Positions 1 through 8,279 of a DNA stretch of 40,596 nt are shown in pieces. Below the pieces are notes generated by a model that did no database searches, was not told the origin of the DNA, and saw only the letters and a program-made list of their open reading frames with translations. Each line of letters begins with the position of its first letter. Positions within the stretch are counted from its first letter, which is position 1. The translations under genes were made by a program, and so were the position numbers. Origin of the DNA: a virus; the IMG/VR virus record IMGVR_UViG_3300028569_000071, positions 1-40,596 of that record, one strand, 5' to 3'.

Positions 1-146
1 CCTGAACCTGCTTGACCCCTTAGTACTGTAATTGGGTTATCCAAGATAATATCTTTGGATTGTTTTTGTTCATTATTTAGTTGAATGTTAAACTTAATTG
101 GACCTTTTGGTTTACGTTTTAGGGATTGATTGTCTGTAACTTCCAT
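1..146 (-). CDS. phoH: PhoH-like ATPase, N-terminal fragment (cut by window edge)
   Basis: This reading frame starts at an ATG at 144-146 and runs off the left edge, so only about 48 residues are visible. The segment LDNPITVLRGQAGSG near the edge is the beginning of a Walker A P-loop in the context typical of PhoH-family ATPases, preceded by the usual 'NEQK' stretch. PhoH-like proteins are common in T4-like phages. They are predicted ATPases or RNA helicases whose role in infection is not settled. The leader (AATAAAACA before ATG) has no Shine-Dalgarno sequence. The gene lies downstream of the capsid gene, separated from it by a homing endonuclease gene. The family call rests on the P-loop context only, because the catalytic remainder is outside the window. 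Confidence 0.75.
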   Translation of the reverse strand, partial: MEVTDNQSLKRKPKGPIKFNIQLNNEQKQSKDIILDNPITVLRGQAGS

Positions 147-171
147 TGTTTTATTATATATATGGTGTTTA

Positions 172-1509
172 TTAGTTTAAATATTCAAATTTTAAATTTC
201 CTGTGTTCCATACTTTATAAAATCCTCTATTTAACATAATTTCATATTCTGTTAAATTTTTATCTTCACCTTGTTTAACTAATATATCTTTCCTAAAAGT
301 AAATCTATTATATTTAATTTTTGATTTATACCAATTATACCCTGGGGTGGTGGGAGGTAATGGAGTCATATCTAATTTTTCATATAAATTTCCATTACTC
401 CAATCTCTATTAGCATATGATATTATCCTAATTGGTTTATATATGTTGATAAAATATTTAAATAATTTAGATGCACCTCCAATAACACTAGTATTTAACT
501 TATTACAAAATCTTAATAATTCAAAATGTCCTTCAATATTATTTTGTTTTAAATTTTTCCGTAATTTACTAAAAGTCATTAATGATACTAGTTCTTCATT
601 ATAGTATAATCCTATATTATATTTAGATATAGAAGAACCTTGGAGATGATTTTTATCTAAAAATAAAACACTTTCTTTTCTTGATACTTCTTTTATTATA
701 CAATTTCGGGCATAGATTTTATTATCTGTGGTATTTATTTTATTTTTTAATATTGATTTAATTATATCTTTTTTATAAATCCAATCACTATCCCATATAT
801 GAATTAAATCTATTCCTTTATTATTACATTCTTTAGTTTTATTTAAATGATAATTTTTATCTTTTTTAAACAGATCTGAGTGATAGTAAGTCCCGTTAAA
901 TTCTATAGCTAAATTAAGATCAGGTAAGTATATGTCTATTTCTTTTCCGCTTAAAATATCATTGTTATTCAATGATATATTATCAGTATATTCACGTATA
1001 AATAAAACCAATTCTTTTTCTAATTTAGAAATACCTTTATATAATCCTTTTTCATTTTCTATTCTTTTTATAGCACTTACCCTCATTTGCTTTTTAGTTT
1101 CCTCTGAATGGTAATTATATCCAGGTTTTACCCAATCCCAGTGTCCTTTTATGTAATTTGTAAACCATTTATCTGCAGAATGTCTTAGGAATTTGGTTTT
1201 TTGCCCACATCCGCATTTGCATGTTGGAGAAGTATTATTAAAATAATATTTTATTATATATTCTTCTTGGGTTATATTTTTATGTTTCTTAGTTATATGA
1301 AACATTAAATTTCTATAATCAAGGATAACCTCATTACATTCAAAACATTTTATAAAAGATTTTTCTTTTTTTTCAATTTTATCTAATTTTTTGGGTCTAA
1401 ATTCTCCATATGACTTAACATATTCATCTGTTTTTATATTATGACTCCATTTTAAATGCATAGCCATAGATCTAAGTGTTATTTTATTATTACATATTTT
1501 ACATTTCAT
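172..1509 (-). CDS. Free-standing homing endonuclease, zinc fingers plus VSR-like PD-(D/E)XK nuclease
   Basis: This 445-aa protein looks like a mobile homing endonuclease. It starts with two C2H2-type fingers (C3/C6/H18/H23 and C55/C58/H71/H76). A Cys-rich CKCGCGQ segment follows near residues 97-103, ending in a GH at 122-123. A short DNA-binding-like stretch (HSEETKKQMR, 134-143) comes next. The nuclease core lies around residues 162-245: EIDIY (190-194), AIEFNG (201-206), YYHS (209-211) and a closing 'GIDLIHIWDSDW' block. This is the pattern of the VSR-like (EDxHD-type) PD-(D/E)XK homing enzymes found in phages. The C-terminal 180 residues, with an HLQG motif, are a conserved companion region of unknown role. 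The gene sits between the capsid terminator and phoH, a typical insertion point. The target site is unknown. Confidence 0.85.
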   Translation of the reverse strand: MKCKICNNKITLRSMAMHLKWSHNIKTDEYVKSYGEFRPKKLDKIEKKEKSFIKCFECNEVILDYRNLMFHITKKHKNITQEEYIIKYYFNNTSPTCKCGCGQKTKFLRHSADKWFTNYIKGHWDWVKPGYNYHSEETKKQMRVSAIKRIENEKGLYKGISKLEKELVLFIREYTDNISLNNNDILSGKEIDIYLPDLNLAIEFNGTYYHSDLFKKDKNYHLNKTKECNNKGIDLIHIWDSDWIYKKDIIKSILKNKINTTDNKIYARNCIIKEVSRKESVLFLDKNHLQGSSISKYNIGLYYNEELVSLMTFSKLRKNLKQNNIEGHFELLRFCNKLNTSVIGGASKLFKYFINIYKPIRIISYANRDWSNGNLYEKLDMTPLPPTTPGYNWYKSKIKYNRFTFRKDILVKQGEDKNLTEYEIMLNRGFYKVWNTGNLKFEYLN

Positions 1510-1550
1510 GCTAAAAAAATTATATGGTCTAAACGTTGATTATAAATATA

Positions 1551-1583
1551 TAAAAAAAGAGGGAAGTAAACAAACTTCCCTCT
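1551..1583 (-). terminator. Rho-independent terminator after the capsid gene
   Basis: A perfect 10-bp inverted repeat (1558-1567 with 1574-1583, arm AGAGGGAAGT) encloses a 6-base loop. Read on the minus strand, the hairpin is followed directly by seven T residues. It lies 26 bases past the capsid stop codon, so it should end the head-gene transcript and separate it from the homing endonuclease and phoH. Confidence 0.9.
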
Positions 1584-1608
1584 CTTTATTTTATCAGTTT
1601 TACGTTTT

Positions 1609-3234
1609 TTAGATAGTGTTAAGACCACTAACATAAATTTTTCCGTAAAATTCCGGACGTACCATTTTCTTGGCATATCTAGTCAACAGACCTTTTCTTG
1701 GAACGAAAGTATCTGGGTCATATACCAATGGAGTCATAATCAATGGGATGTATGGGGCAAATACAGCACCTGCTTCCAGGAACTGACCACCTCTGTAACC
1801 CATTAAGATCACATTCTCAGTCATATATGGATTCTTGTAAACATCATAGCGATTGTTTAACTGACCTGATTTTTGAACACCAAATGCATACTTGGACTTT
1901 GCAGCATCACCATCAGAAGTAGAAGCAAATCCTGGGATTGATTCTAAAACAGTAGCTACGCTTGGAGACAAGATCATGAAATTAGCACCTCCACGTAGAG
2001 TTTTCTGGTGGATAATGTTGCTTAATTTCTGCATTTTAGTTCCTAGAGTTTGGAACCACTGACCTTGTGAGTTATAATAACCTAAGTTAGAGTTAGTGTA
2101 ACCAGAATTACCTAGAGCTCTGTTGTTTTCAGCAGTCCAGTATTCAGTACCAGCGGCAGCTGAGTCAATCAACATATCTAAGATTTCAAGGTCAATCTCA
2201 AGAGCAATGTACTCACTCATAACAGAGGTAAGTTCTGCTTCAGCATCTAGAGCATGATAAGCATTCAAATCTTGAGCAAACTCAGGAGTCCAAACAGCTT
2301 TCAGTTTTCTAGTTTTAGCTACAATAGCGCTTGATTGCAATTTAACATTGATTTCAGGAATGCTAATTGTAGTGTTATTTGAGTTAAGATCAGTGTTACC
2401 TTCTTCAAAGTCACCTCTCTTGTTGTCTACTGGTTGTAGAGTAAAGAATACAGTTGCTACGTTAAGAGCTGAACCTGAACCTAAACCACTAAGGGCTACA
2501 AATTCTAAATTACCACCATCAATTTTAGTGAATGCAGGTAAAATATCAGCAGAAGTGATAGTAGCATTACCTGAACCTGAGATATAGAAACTACGAATAG
2601 CTTCAGCATCATAATTGGCTCCTAAAGAAGAGGTAGGAATTGAATATACTGAATAGCTAGTGAATGAAGAAGTAAAAGCTCCATCTGCATTGAAATCAGT
2701 AAACCAGTTAGCAGATGCAGTAGCATTGATAGCAGTTACTGAAGAGGTGTTGTTGATTGAGTAACCAAAACGACCTGCTCCGTATAAACCACCAGTGTTA
2801 GTGTTACCAAATGGATTATTTGCTGCTGGTCTATCACCATACATTGAAGTACCAGCACTAAATGGAGTTTTGTTAGAACCATACTGGAAGTCAAGGTAGA
2901 ATACTAGACCAGAAGGTAGATTCATAGGTTGTACAGAGACAAATTCTTTAGAAGAAATTTGACCGAACACCTTTCTTACCAATGGTAGAGCTACACCAGC
3001 CCATTGTTCACCAGTTCCAGCGGTAAAGGTTGCAGTACCACCAGTTTGTGAGGTTTCATTTAGAAGCTGTTTTGCTTGGTTTTCAAGGATCATTGCCATG
3101 TTGTTTTTGTCAGCTTCGGAGGCAAGTCCTTCAAGTAGGCCCGTTTTGGCCCACTTACGTGCTAATCTTTCAGCATCGTTTTGTACGATTTTATGCTGAT
3201 TAGCACTCTCTAATAGAGATTGTAATTGTGACAT
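1609..3234 (-). CDS. 23: Major capsid protein, T4 gp23-like
   Basis: The 541-aa product (T4 gp23 has 521) is the major head protein. Family signatures include VQPMNLPSGLVF (about residues 101-112), LRGGANFMILSP (in the region of residue 415), VYKNPYM followed by NVILMGYRG, and a C-terminal block TPLVYDPDTFVPRKGLLTRY, which all parallel conserved gp23 segments. T4 gp23 is matured by gp21 cleavage after residue 65 at an [L/I]-x-E site. Here LLNE ends at residue 60, directly before TSQTGGTATFTAGTGEQWA, so cleavage after Glu60 is the natural prediction. The leader has no Shine-Dalgarno sequence. A strong terminator follows the gene, and the scaffold gene lies 33 bases upstream. The identification is firm; the cleavage site is inferred by analogy. 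Confidence 0.96.
   Translation of the reverse strand: MSQLQSLLESANQHKIVQNDAERLARKWAKTGLLEGLASEADKNNMAMILENQAKQLLNETSQTGGTATFTAGTGEQWAGVALPLVRKVFGQISSKEFVSVQPMNLPSGLVFYLDFQYGSNKTPFSAGTSMYGDRPAANNPFGNTNTGGLYGAGRFGYSINNTSSVTAINATASANWFTDFNADGAFTSSFTSYSVYSIPTSSLGANYDAEAIRSFYISGSGNATITSADILPAFTKIDGGNLEFVALSGLGSGSALNVATVFFTLQPVDNKRGDFEEGNTDLNSNNTTISIPEINVKLQSSAIVAKTRKLKAVWTPEFAQDLNAYHALDAEAELTSVMSEYIALEIDLEILDMLIDSAAAGTEYWTAENNRALGNSGYTNSNLGYYNSQGQWFQTLGTKMQKLSNIIHQKTLRGGANFMILSPSVATVLESIPGFASTSDGDAAKSKYAFGVQKSGQLNNRYDVYKNPYMTENVILMGYRGGQFLEAGAVFAPYIPLIMTPLVYDPDTFVPRKGLLTRYAKKMVRPEFYGKIYVSGLNTI
3001..3054 (-). repeat. Shared post-cleavage arm motif, capsid copy
   Basis: This segment encodes capsid residues 61-78, beginning directly after the predicted protease site (LNE, 58-60). 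A closely matching segment occurs at 7289-7342 in another head-cluster gene: 13 of 19 residues are identical (xSxTGGxATFTxGTGxQxA), and the DNA is also similar. Confidence 0.7.
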
Positions 3235-3267
3235 ACTTTTAGGGTTTTGTTTGTTTAAAAATTAAAA

Positions 3268-4269
3268 TTAAATTCCGGCGATTTTCTTAAATCTAGCTAC
3301 CATTGCAGGATCTAAAATAGGATTAGATTGAGCAACTCTTGGAGCTACACCAGCGGATTTAGAAGCAAAGTTTAAATTTTCTTTGATTGGAGCTTTTTTC
3401 GGCTTCAAATTCTCAGATAATGATTCATAAACTAGTTTTACTTCTTTTACATTGGTTGCTTTGTCCATAGAGCTCAATACTTTCACCTTTTGAGATTCTG
3501 TTAAAGCACTAGCTTTGAAAATCTTGTTAGTGTAAAGTAACTTAGCATTCAGAAGATTAATTTCATTGATGTCTTGAGTAAGTTTCTGGATAGTAGCGTA
3601 GGCTTCTTCTAGTTCTTCTTTCATTTCATCTTTTTCTTCTTTCATGCCTTTTTTAGCTTTTTCTTTCATGTTTTTGTCATGACTAGCTTCAGCTAAGAGT
3701 TCATCAATGTCAACTTCTTCGTTTTCCATTTCTTCCTCTTCTTCCATGCCCTCACCGGCTTCTAACTCACCAGCTTGAACCATGTCTGTAATAACGTCCT
3801 CAATGAATTTTTTAAGATCTTCATCAGTCATGTTTTCTAAATCTAAAGTTTCAGCTTCCATGTCTTCATCAGACATTTCTTCTTCCTCAGATTCTTCTTC
3901 ATCACCTTCAGCCTCATTTAAATTCTCTTCAGTTGATTCTTCCTCGTCTAAACCTTCAAGTTCAGCTAGAAGTTCATCTAAATTAAATTCTTCTTCATCA
4001 AGTTCTACTTCGTCAAGGTCTTCAGAATAATCCATTCCTTCCTCCATTTCATCATCCATGTTATTCATGTCATAGGCTTCATCCATGTTATCCATGTCGT
4101 AAGCTTCTTCCATGTTGTCCCCATCTTCCATTTCCTGGATTTTAGCGGCAAACATAGATTTAAGTTGGGGAGTGAAAGCCTCTTCCAAAGCAGCCTTGGC
4201 ATTTGCAATAGCAGTTTCTTTAACCGCCTTTGCGTCAGCAATAGCTTCTTTTAGTAGTTTTCTGTCCAT
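3268..4269 (-). CDS. Prohead core / scaffold protein (gp22 position)
   Basis: This 333-aa, very acidic, Met- and Glu-rich protein sits between the prohead protease and the capsid gene, exactly where T4 encodes its scaffold gp22. It opens with an Ala/Lys-rich helix (from MDRKLLKEAI), has a long Asp/Glu-rich middle (about 45-195), then a predicted coiled coil (about 200-250). The C-terminus is basic and less charged, ending RFKKIAGI. Scaffolds of this type form the internal core on which the capsid assembles and are then degraded by the gp21 protease. Many [L/I]-x-E tripeptides (LKE at 6-8; LAE and LDE in the middle) would allow this. A 27-bp repeat lies at 4054-4119. Function is inferred from position and composition; sequence similarity to gp22 itself is not evident to me. 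Confidence 0.8.
   Translation of the reverse strand: MDRKLLKEAIADAKAVKETAIANAKAALEEAFTPQLKSMFAAKIQEMEDGDNMEEAYDMDNMDEAYDMNNMDDEMEEGMDYSEDLDEVELDEEEFNLDELLAELEGLDEEESTEENLNEAEGDEEESEEEEMSDEDMEAETLDLENMTDEDLKKFIEDVITDMVQAGELEAGEGMEEEEEMENEEVDIDELLAEASHDKNMKEKAKKGMKEEKDEMKEELEEAYATIQKLTQDINEINLLNAKLLYTNKIFKASALTESQKVKVLSSMDKATNVKEVKLVYESLSENLKPKKAPIKENLNFASKSAGVAPRVAQSNPILDPAMVARFKKIAGI
4054..4119 (-). repeat. 27-bp tandem repeat in the scaffold gene
   Basis: About 2.4 copies of a 27-bp unit encode DNMEEAYDM, DNMDEAYDM and NNMDD, at scaffold residues 51-72. The copies differ by a few bases. Copy number could vary between relatives without breaking the reading frame. Confidence 0.75.
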
Positions 4270-4395
4270 AATTAAATTTGTTTTTGGAAATACGTTTATT
4301 GGGAAACGTAATAAAAATTATTACTTATTAAATGCTATATAATGGATAGCATATTGGTCTAGGATATGTATGTATGGGGGGATTCAAAGTCAAAA

Positions 4396-4428
4396 AAAGT
4401 GCACTCTCTTTAAAAGAAGGTGCACTTT
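4396..4428 (-). terminator. Rho-independent terminator after the HNH gene
   Basis: A 9-bp perfect inverted repeat (AAAGTGCAC at 4396-4404, GTGCACTTT at 4420-4428) is followed on the minus strand by a T run (4392-4398 region). It lies just past the stop of the HNH gene and about 125 bases before the scaffold start. Scaffold and capsid would then need their own promoter in 4270-4395. It may have arrived with the HNH element. Confidence 0.8.
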
Positions 4429-4449
4429 AGTAAAAAAGATATGTTATAC

Positions 4450-5112
4450 CTAGAAAAGATTATATGATGATCCTTTTTTTCTATTATCTGATATAGTAAG
4501 GGGTTGAGTGTTTTTGTAATGGAAATATTTAAAACAATCTTCTTTATTTTGTATTAAAGCAAGGGGTTTAATATGATCAATTTCCCAATATACACCATGA
4601 TTATCCCAATTCATCTCAGGAGTAAATTGTTTTTCTATATGTTCTTTGTAAGTTTTAATATCACATCCTAAGTATTTTAATCCTGAGTGATTTTTAGTTA
4701 TATTATTTTTCTTTAAAATCTCGTTAACTCGTAATCTAATACAATATTTTAATTTAAATATAGGATCTGTTTGTTTTTTATGTTTAAAATATTTCAGTTG
4801 TTGTTTTGTTTTTTGTTGATACTCATTCCATTTTTTATTAAAACATGGTTTACAAGTAGAACTAACATTAAATCTTCCTTTTCCAGGTTTAAATTCTGAT
4901 AATAATAATTCTTGTTTACAGTTAGAACATATTTTGTACCCTTCTTTTAGATTTTCATTTAGACGAGGAGATTTTTTAGTATGGTAATGTTTGTTATGAT
5001 GGTTATGGCAACATTCTCTGCATTCACGTTGGTATCCATCTTTACAAGATTTATTTTTATTAAATTCTGTTAATTCTTTTATTTGTTTACATGTGGGACA
5101 TAATTTTGGCAT
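4450..5112 (-). CDS. HNH homing endonuclease with zinc-ribbon repeats
   Basis: This 220-aa protein has two Cys-pair zinc-binding repeats in its N-terminal half. The first is CPTC with the later CREC and CC (about 5-36). The second is CSNC with CKPC (about 62-90). A C-terminal HNH nuclease follows: WEIDHIKPLALI supplies the first His, NTQPLTISDN the Asn residues, and a basic NRKKGS tail completes the fold. This is the usual design of phage HNH homing endonucleases. It separates the protease gene from the scaffold gene, which are adjacent in T4, so it looks like an insertion into the head operon. Its own terminator follows at 4396-4428. The family call is firm; homing activity is inferred. Confidence 0.9.
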   Translation of the reverse strand: MPKLCPTCKQIKELTEFNKNKSCKDGYQRECRECCHNHHNKHYHTKKSPRLNENLKEGYKICSNCKQELLLSEFKPGKGRFNVSSTCKPCFNKKWNEYQQKTKQQLKYFKHKKQTDPIFKLKYCIRLRVNEILKKNNITKNHSGLKYLGCDIKTYKEHIEKQFTPEMNWDNHGVYWEIDHIKPLALIQNKEDCFKYFHYKNTQPLTISDNRKKGSSYNLF

Positions 5113-5161
5113 ATCTATATTTTATTATAAATATGCCAAGACTTTGAAAGAATGTGTTGGT

Positions 5162-5770
5162 TTAAAAAAGAGGACAATTTCCTTTGGAACAAAGGATATC
5201 TTTAATTATTTTGTCTAAGTTTGATTGGGTTCTGATTTGTTTGTTTTCACTTAGTGATTCTTTAATGGGATGCATCCAGGAGCCTGGATTTGATGGGGTA
5301 GATACAAAGTCAAAGCATAGTAAGTCAAAATCATCCTGTACCTCTTGAAGTTCTCCCATCGGTTGTAAACTACCCATTCCACGAGAAGATACTCCAACTT
5401 TAATACCACTACTAATTAATGCTTTTAATATGTTGCCTGATGGAGTTGGTAGAATTTCTATTTTACCTATGATATTATCTCCGTCCCACCAGAAATCAGT
5501 AATATTGTGAGATACATTTTTTAGGTTAATAATTTGGGAATCCGGGTGGTCTAGTTCACCTAATGCTCTGTTTTCTTTAACAGATTCAGCGTACTTGTTC
5601 ATTTCTCTTTCCCATAATGATCTACGATAGTATCTTCCGTTACCGTTTTTAATTTCAGCGGTGGCTAAAATACCTTCTACCAGGGGATTACCTCTTGGTG
5701 AGGTTTTACCCTCAAACAAAAGAGTACTTACTGGTTGGAATGTTTGTGTTTCTATCAGAAGATGTTTCAT
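5162..5770 (-). CDS. 21: Prohead core protease, T4 gp21-like
   Basis: The 202-aa product matches the T4 gp21 serine protease family, which cleaves scaffold, capsid and internal proteins during head maturation at [L/I]-x-E sites. Visible family motifs are GNGRYYRRSLW (44-54), GELDHPDS (71-78, catalytic His75), DFWWDGDNIIGKIEILPTPSG (92-112) and GVSSRG (126-131, candidate catalytic Ser128 or Ser129). The N-terminus carries two candidate self-cleavage sites, LIE (5-7) and LFE (18-20). Its start codon overlaps the upstream stop as ATGA, indicating translational coupling. In T4 the scaffold gene follows directly; here an HNH gene intervenes. Confidence 0.95.
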   Translation of the reverse strand: MKHLLIETQTFQPVSTLLFEGKTSPRGNPLVEGILATAEIKNGNGRYYRRSLWEREMNKYAESVKENRALGELDHPDSQIINLKNVSHNITDFWWDGDNIIGKIEILPTPSGNILKALISSGIKVGVSSRGMGSLQPMGELQEVQDDFDLLCFDFVSTPSNPGSWMHPIKESLSENKQIRTQSNLDKIIKDILCSKGNCPLF

Positions 5771-6933
5771 ATTTTATTCAATTCTTCTTTAATAATCAAA
5801 CGGATAGCTTTACGGATTTGGTTTTCACTCATTGGTCTTGAAGATTCAATTCTAAAATCATTAAATCCTCCTATAAAAGAAGCCAATGATTCTGAATTAG
5901 AAAGAGAGTTTGCTTTAACGTTTTTCCATGTATTACGTGTTACTTTTTCAAACGGTCCATATCCTCCTCCATAAGCCATATCTCCTATGTTAGCATCTAA
6001 CAGTTGGTTTTCAATGTCTACTAGAGTGTTTTCATTTAAAGATTCATTTAGTTGGAGTTTTTTTAATAATGAATCTTTTGTTGTGGTAGTGGGGTCAAAT
6101 GGCCCAAATTCTTTTCCGTCTTTAGTTAAGAAAACATAAGGTACTCTTCCTCCTGATTTTTTAGACTTTAAAGATAAATTATATTTTTTAGCAAAGCTTT
6201 TAATACCTGAGAGTCCTAATGTTGAGACTTCATTTAAATTAAACTCTCCATTAGATAGCATTTTTTTAGCTGTTTGAATATCCTCATCTGAGAATTGTTT
6301 TTTGGCTAATCCTCTTTTATCTAAATAAGCAATATTTTTATAGTATTGTTTATTTTTTAATGATTCATTTAAATTACCATACCCACTTGATTTATATTTT
6401 CCTTTTGCCTCTTTTGGAGTACCTAATCCAGGATGTTCTGTAGTATATCCTACACCTTTGATTCCAAATTGACCATCTTTAACATAATGGAGTTGATCTT
6501 TGGCTAAGTTTTTAGCTACAATAGATTTTAATTCTTCTACTGTTTTTTCCTCGTTTTTAGGATCTTGCATTTCAGTGTAGAATCCTTTTAGGAATTGCTC
6601 ACCGTAAACATTGTCAATATTTTTCTTATCTTTATAGTCAAAGCCTCTTGTTTCCATGTCAACCACTTCTTTAGTTGGTTTTTTTTCTTCAGCTTTAGCC
6701 TCATTTATGGATTCATTAAATAATTTAAACCAATCAGGTACTGTTGGTTGAGCTGAGACTATACCTAGCATACCTTCATTTAGGATGTTTCTGTATTTTA
6801 ATTCATTTACAGTTTCATTAAATCCATAATAATTAGGGATGTCAGGGAATTGAGTTTTGGCGCTTTTAACAAAAACGTCTTTGTTACCTTTTCCTTCTTT
6901 AATTAGGTTGTATTGGTTTTGAAGTGATTTCAT
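5767..6933 (-). CDS. Head-cluster protein with repeated LNE sites, unknown function
   Basis: I choose the ATG at 6933, giving 388 aa. The longer frame begins with TTG inside the upstream gene. The chosen start sits just after the upstream stop (TAATATG), with GGAGAAG about 9 bases before it. The N-terminus MKSLQNQYNLIKEGKGNK resembles a type I have seen in head-region proteins of related phages. It ends in IKE at 11-13, a possible gp21-type cleavage site. LNE occurs at 51, 188, 233, 295 and 299, and INE at 76, which is dense. A KSSGYGNLNE motif (181-190) resembles segments in two other proteins of this window. The C-terminus is an amphipathic helix, NQIRKAIRLIIKEELNKI. The gene lies between portal and protease, where T4 has gp67 and gp68 (prohead core proteins). 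An internal head protein is plausible but unproven. Confidence 0.8.
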   Translation of the reverse strand: MKSLQNQYNLIKEGKGNKDVFVKSAKTQFPDIPNYYGFNETVNELKYRNILNEGMLGIVSAQPTVPDWFKLFNESINEAKAEEKKPTKEVVDMETRGFDYKDKKNIDNVYGEQFLKGFYTEMQDPKNEEKTVEELKSIVAKNLAKDQLHYVKDGQFGIKGVGYTTEHPGLGTPKEAKGKYKSSGYGNLNESLKNKQYYKNIAYLDKRGLAKKQFSDEDIQTAKKMLSNGEFNLNEVSTLGLSGIKSFAKKYNLSLKSKKSGGRVPYVFLTKDGKEFGPFDPTTTTKDSLLKKLQLNESLNENTLVDIENQLLDANIGDMAYGGGYGPFEKVTRNTWKNVKANSLSNSESLASFIGGFNDFRIESSRPMSENQIRKAIRLIIKEELNKI

Positions 6934-6934
6934 A

Positions 6935-7384
6935 TTATTCTTCTCCTTTAATGATTTTTTCAATTTCAGTGATTAATTCTTGAACTAGGTCAGTAGGAAA
7001 TACTATACCAAATGATGTTGGATTATCATTATAATATTCTACCGTTTGATTTTTTGCATTTGATAATATAGGTAATAAAGCATTTATTCTTTTTTCTATT
7101 GAATCAAAAGCCTCAATCCTAGTTTGTTGAAATTTTTGGGCATCTGTTGGTTCTTGCTCATATAATTTTTTTACCTCTAGGCCTGATCCCTTAATTTTAT
7201 CAGGAACAGGTTTGAAACCTAGTTTATAGTAATAATTGCGGGCGGTACCTTTAGCGTTTTTATCTTTATTAAATGCAAATGGAGTAGCGTATTGACCCCC
7301 AGTTCCTGGGGTAAAAGTAGCACTACCACCAGTGGTAGATACTTCTTTAATTTTTTTATTTAATTTATATTTGTGCTTTTCCAT
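6935..7384 (-). CDS. Small head-cluster protein sharing the capsid arm motif
   Basis: This 149-aa protein has no recognised family. Residues 1-14 are a basic leader ending IKE, a [L/I]-x-E site. It is followed immediately by VSTTGGSATFTPGTGGQYA, which matches the capsid segment after its predicted cleavage site. The remainder is helical: a YYYKLGF patch near 52, then a C-terminal region with IEKRINALLPIL and LVQELITEIEKIIKGEE. It overlaps the upstream gene by 20 bases and ends one base before the next ATG, so it is part of the tightly packed head operon in the gp67/gp68 position. I infer that it is processed and packaged with, or binds, the shell. Confidence 0.8.
   Translation of the reverse strand: MEKHKYKLNKKIKEVSTTGGSATFTPGTGGQYATPFAFNKDKNAKGTARNYYYKLGFKPVPDKIKGSGLEVKKLYEQEPTDAQKFQQTRIEAFDSIEKRINALLPILSNAKNQTVEYYNDNPTSFGIVFPTDLVQELITEIEKIIKGEE
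7289..7342 (-). repeat. Shared post-cleavage arm motif, 149-aa protein copy
   Basis: This encodes residues 15-32 of the 149-aa protein, directly after IKE (12-14). It is the partner of the capsid copy at 3001-3054. Confidence 0.7.
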
Positions 7385-8243
7385 CGTTTATAGATATGTT
7401 TAACTCTTCTACTAAATTATAGTATTGCATCAAGTCTACAAGATGGTCATCACTTATTTTAGTTTTTTTATCCAGTTCAACAATATATTTAGATACTTCT
7501 TCTAGTTTAATTTTTAGAATTGGATCTTTTGTTTTACTAGTATGGGATTTAAGGTGGGATTGAATCTCATTAACTTTGGCATTGTAGAATTCTTTTAGGT
7601 AAGGTTTATTATCTACACTATTGATAAATTCCTTTAATACAAGTTTTTGATTTGAAGAAAGATTTTTATATTTTTCATTAAATTTCTCCAATAAAATATG
7701 TTGAGTAAGAATTCTTGTTTCTTTATCTGATTTAGTTAATTCATCCATTACATCCTCTTTAACAGTATTCTCATTTACTTTTTTAGTAGTGAGTTGTTCT
7801 AGTAATGTTATTTTACTATGGATAATTTTATCAGGATTAATAAAGTTATTATCAGAATAAGCCTCAGTTAAAACATATAAAGAGGCATATGTTTTATACA
7901 TAGAGAGTTGAGTTTTAAAGAAATCTTCAATATTGTATTTTTCCTTAATTTCTTTAATAACATTATACTTGTCTTTTTTTAAACGAGTTTTGTTAAGTTT
8001 TTTATGTGAGTCTAAAACAGTTTCTAAAATAGTATTAGCCCTGGCTTCACTTAAATGTTTATTCTTGAATAAAGTCTCATATAACCTGTACTCTTTTCCT
8101 AATTCTGTGTTAGTGAAATTCCGTCTCAATATACCAACCGCCTCAGATTCTTTATTAGATAGAAGCTCAGAGGTAATTTTTTTAACTAGCAATTCAAATA
8201 TGATTGCTGGGTTTTTAAATTTTGAGTGTTTTATTTTACCCAT
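7365..8243 (-). CDS. Conserved helical protein next to the portal, unknown function
   Basis: The 292-aa product is Lys/Glu/Leu-rich and predicted almost entirely helical, with no membrane segment or signal peptide. It opens with MGKIKHSKFKNPAIIFELLVKKI, a start I associate with a conserved protein encoded beside the portal in related T4-like phages; no function is established. Position (portal, this gene, then two small genes and the protease) matches the T4 gp67/gp68 slot, so a prohead core or portal-associated role is reasonable. The start has an AT-rich leader containing TACATATAA 16 bases upstream, and the 3' end overlaps the next gene by 20 bases. Confidence 0.8.
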   Translation of the reverse strand: MGKIKHSKFKNPAIIFELLVKKITSELLSNKESEAVGILRRNFTNTELGKEYRLYETLFKNKHLSEARANTILETVLDSHKKLNKTRLKKDKYNVIKEIKEKYNIEDFFKTQLSMYKTYASLYVLTEAYSDNNFINPDKIIHSKITLLEQLTTKKVNENTVKEDVMDELTKSDKETRILTQHILLEKFNEKYKNLSSNQKLVLKEFINSVDNKPYLKEFYNAKVNEIQSHLKSHTSKTKDPILKIKLEEVSKYIVELDKKTKISDDHLVDLMQYYNLVEELNISINDGKAQI

Positions 8244-8258
8244 TTATCTTCTTATTTA

Positions 8259-8267
8259 TTATATGTA
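8259..8267 (-). promoter_or_regulatory. Recurring TACATATAA intergenic motif
   Basis: The minus strand reads TACATATAA 16 bases before the ATG of the 292-aa gene. The same 9-mer precedes other genes at 16211, 27346 and 32284. It resembles T4-type late promoters (TATAAATA) in composition only. Confidence 0.3.
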
Positions 8268-8279
8268 TATACAAAAGAG

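Noticed and set aside
3782-4030. Ser-rich plus-strand frame
   Set aside because: It is the antisense of the acidic scaffold region; Glu/Asp codons read as Ser on the other strand.
6934-6963. TTG start for the 388-aa protein
   Set aside because: It lies within the upstream gene, and an ATG with GGAGAAG follows the upstream stop at once.
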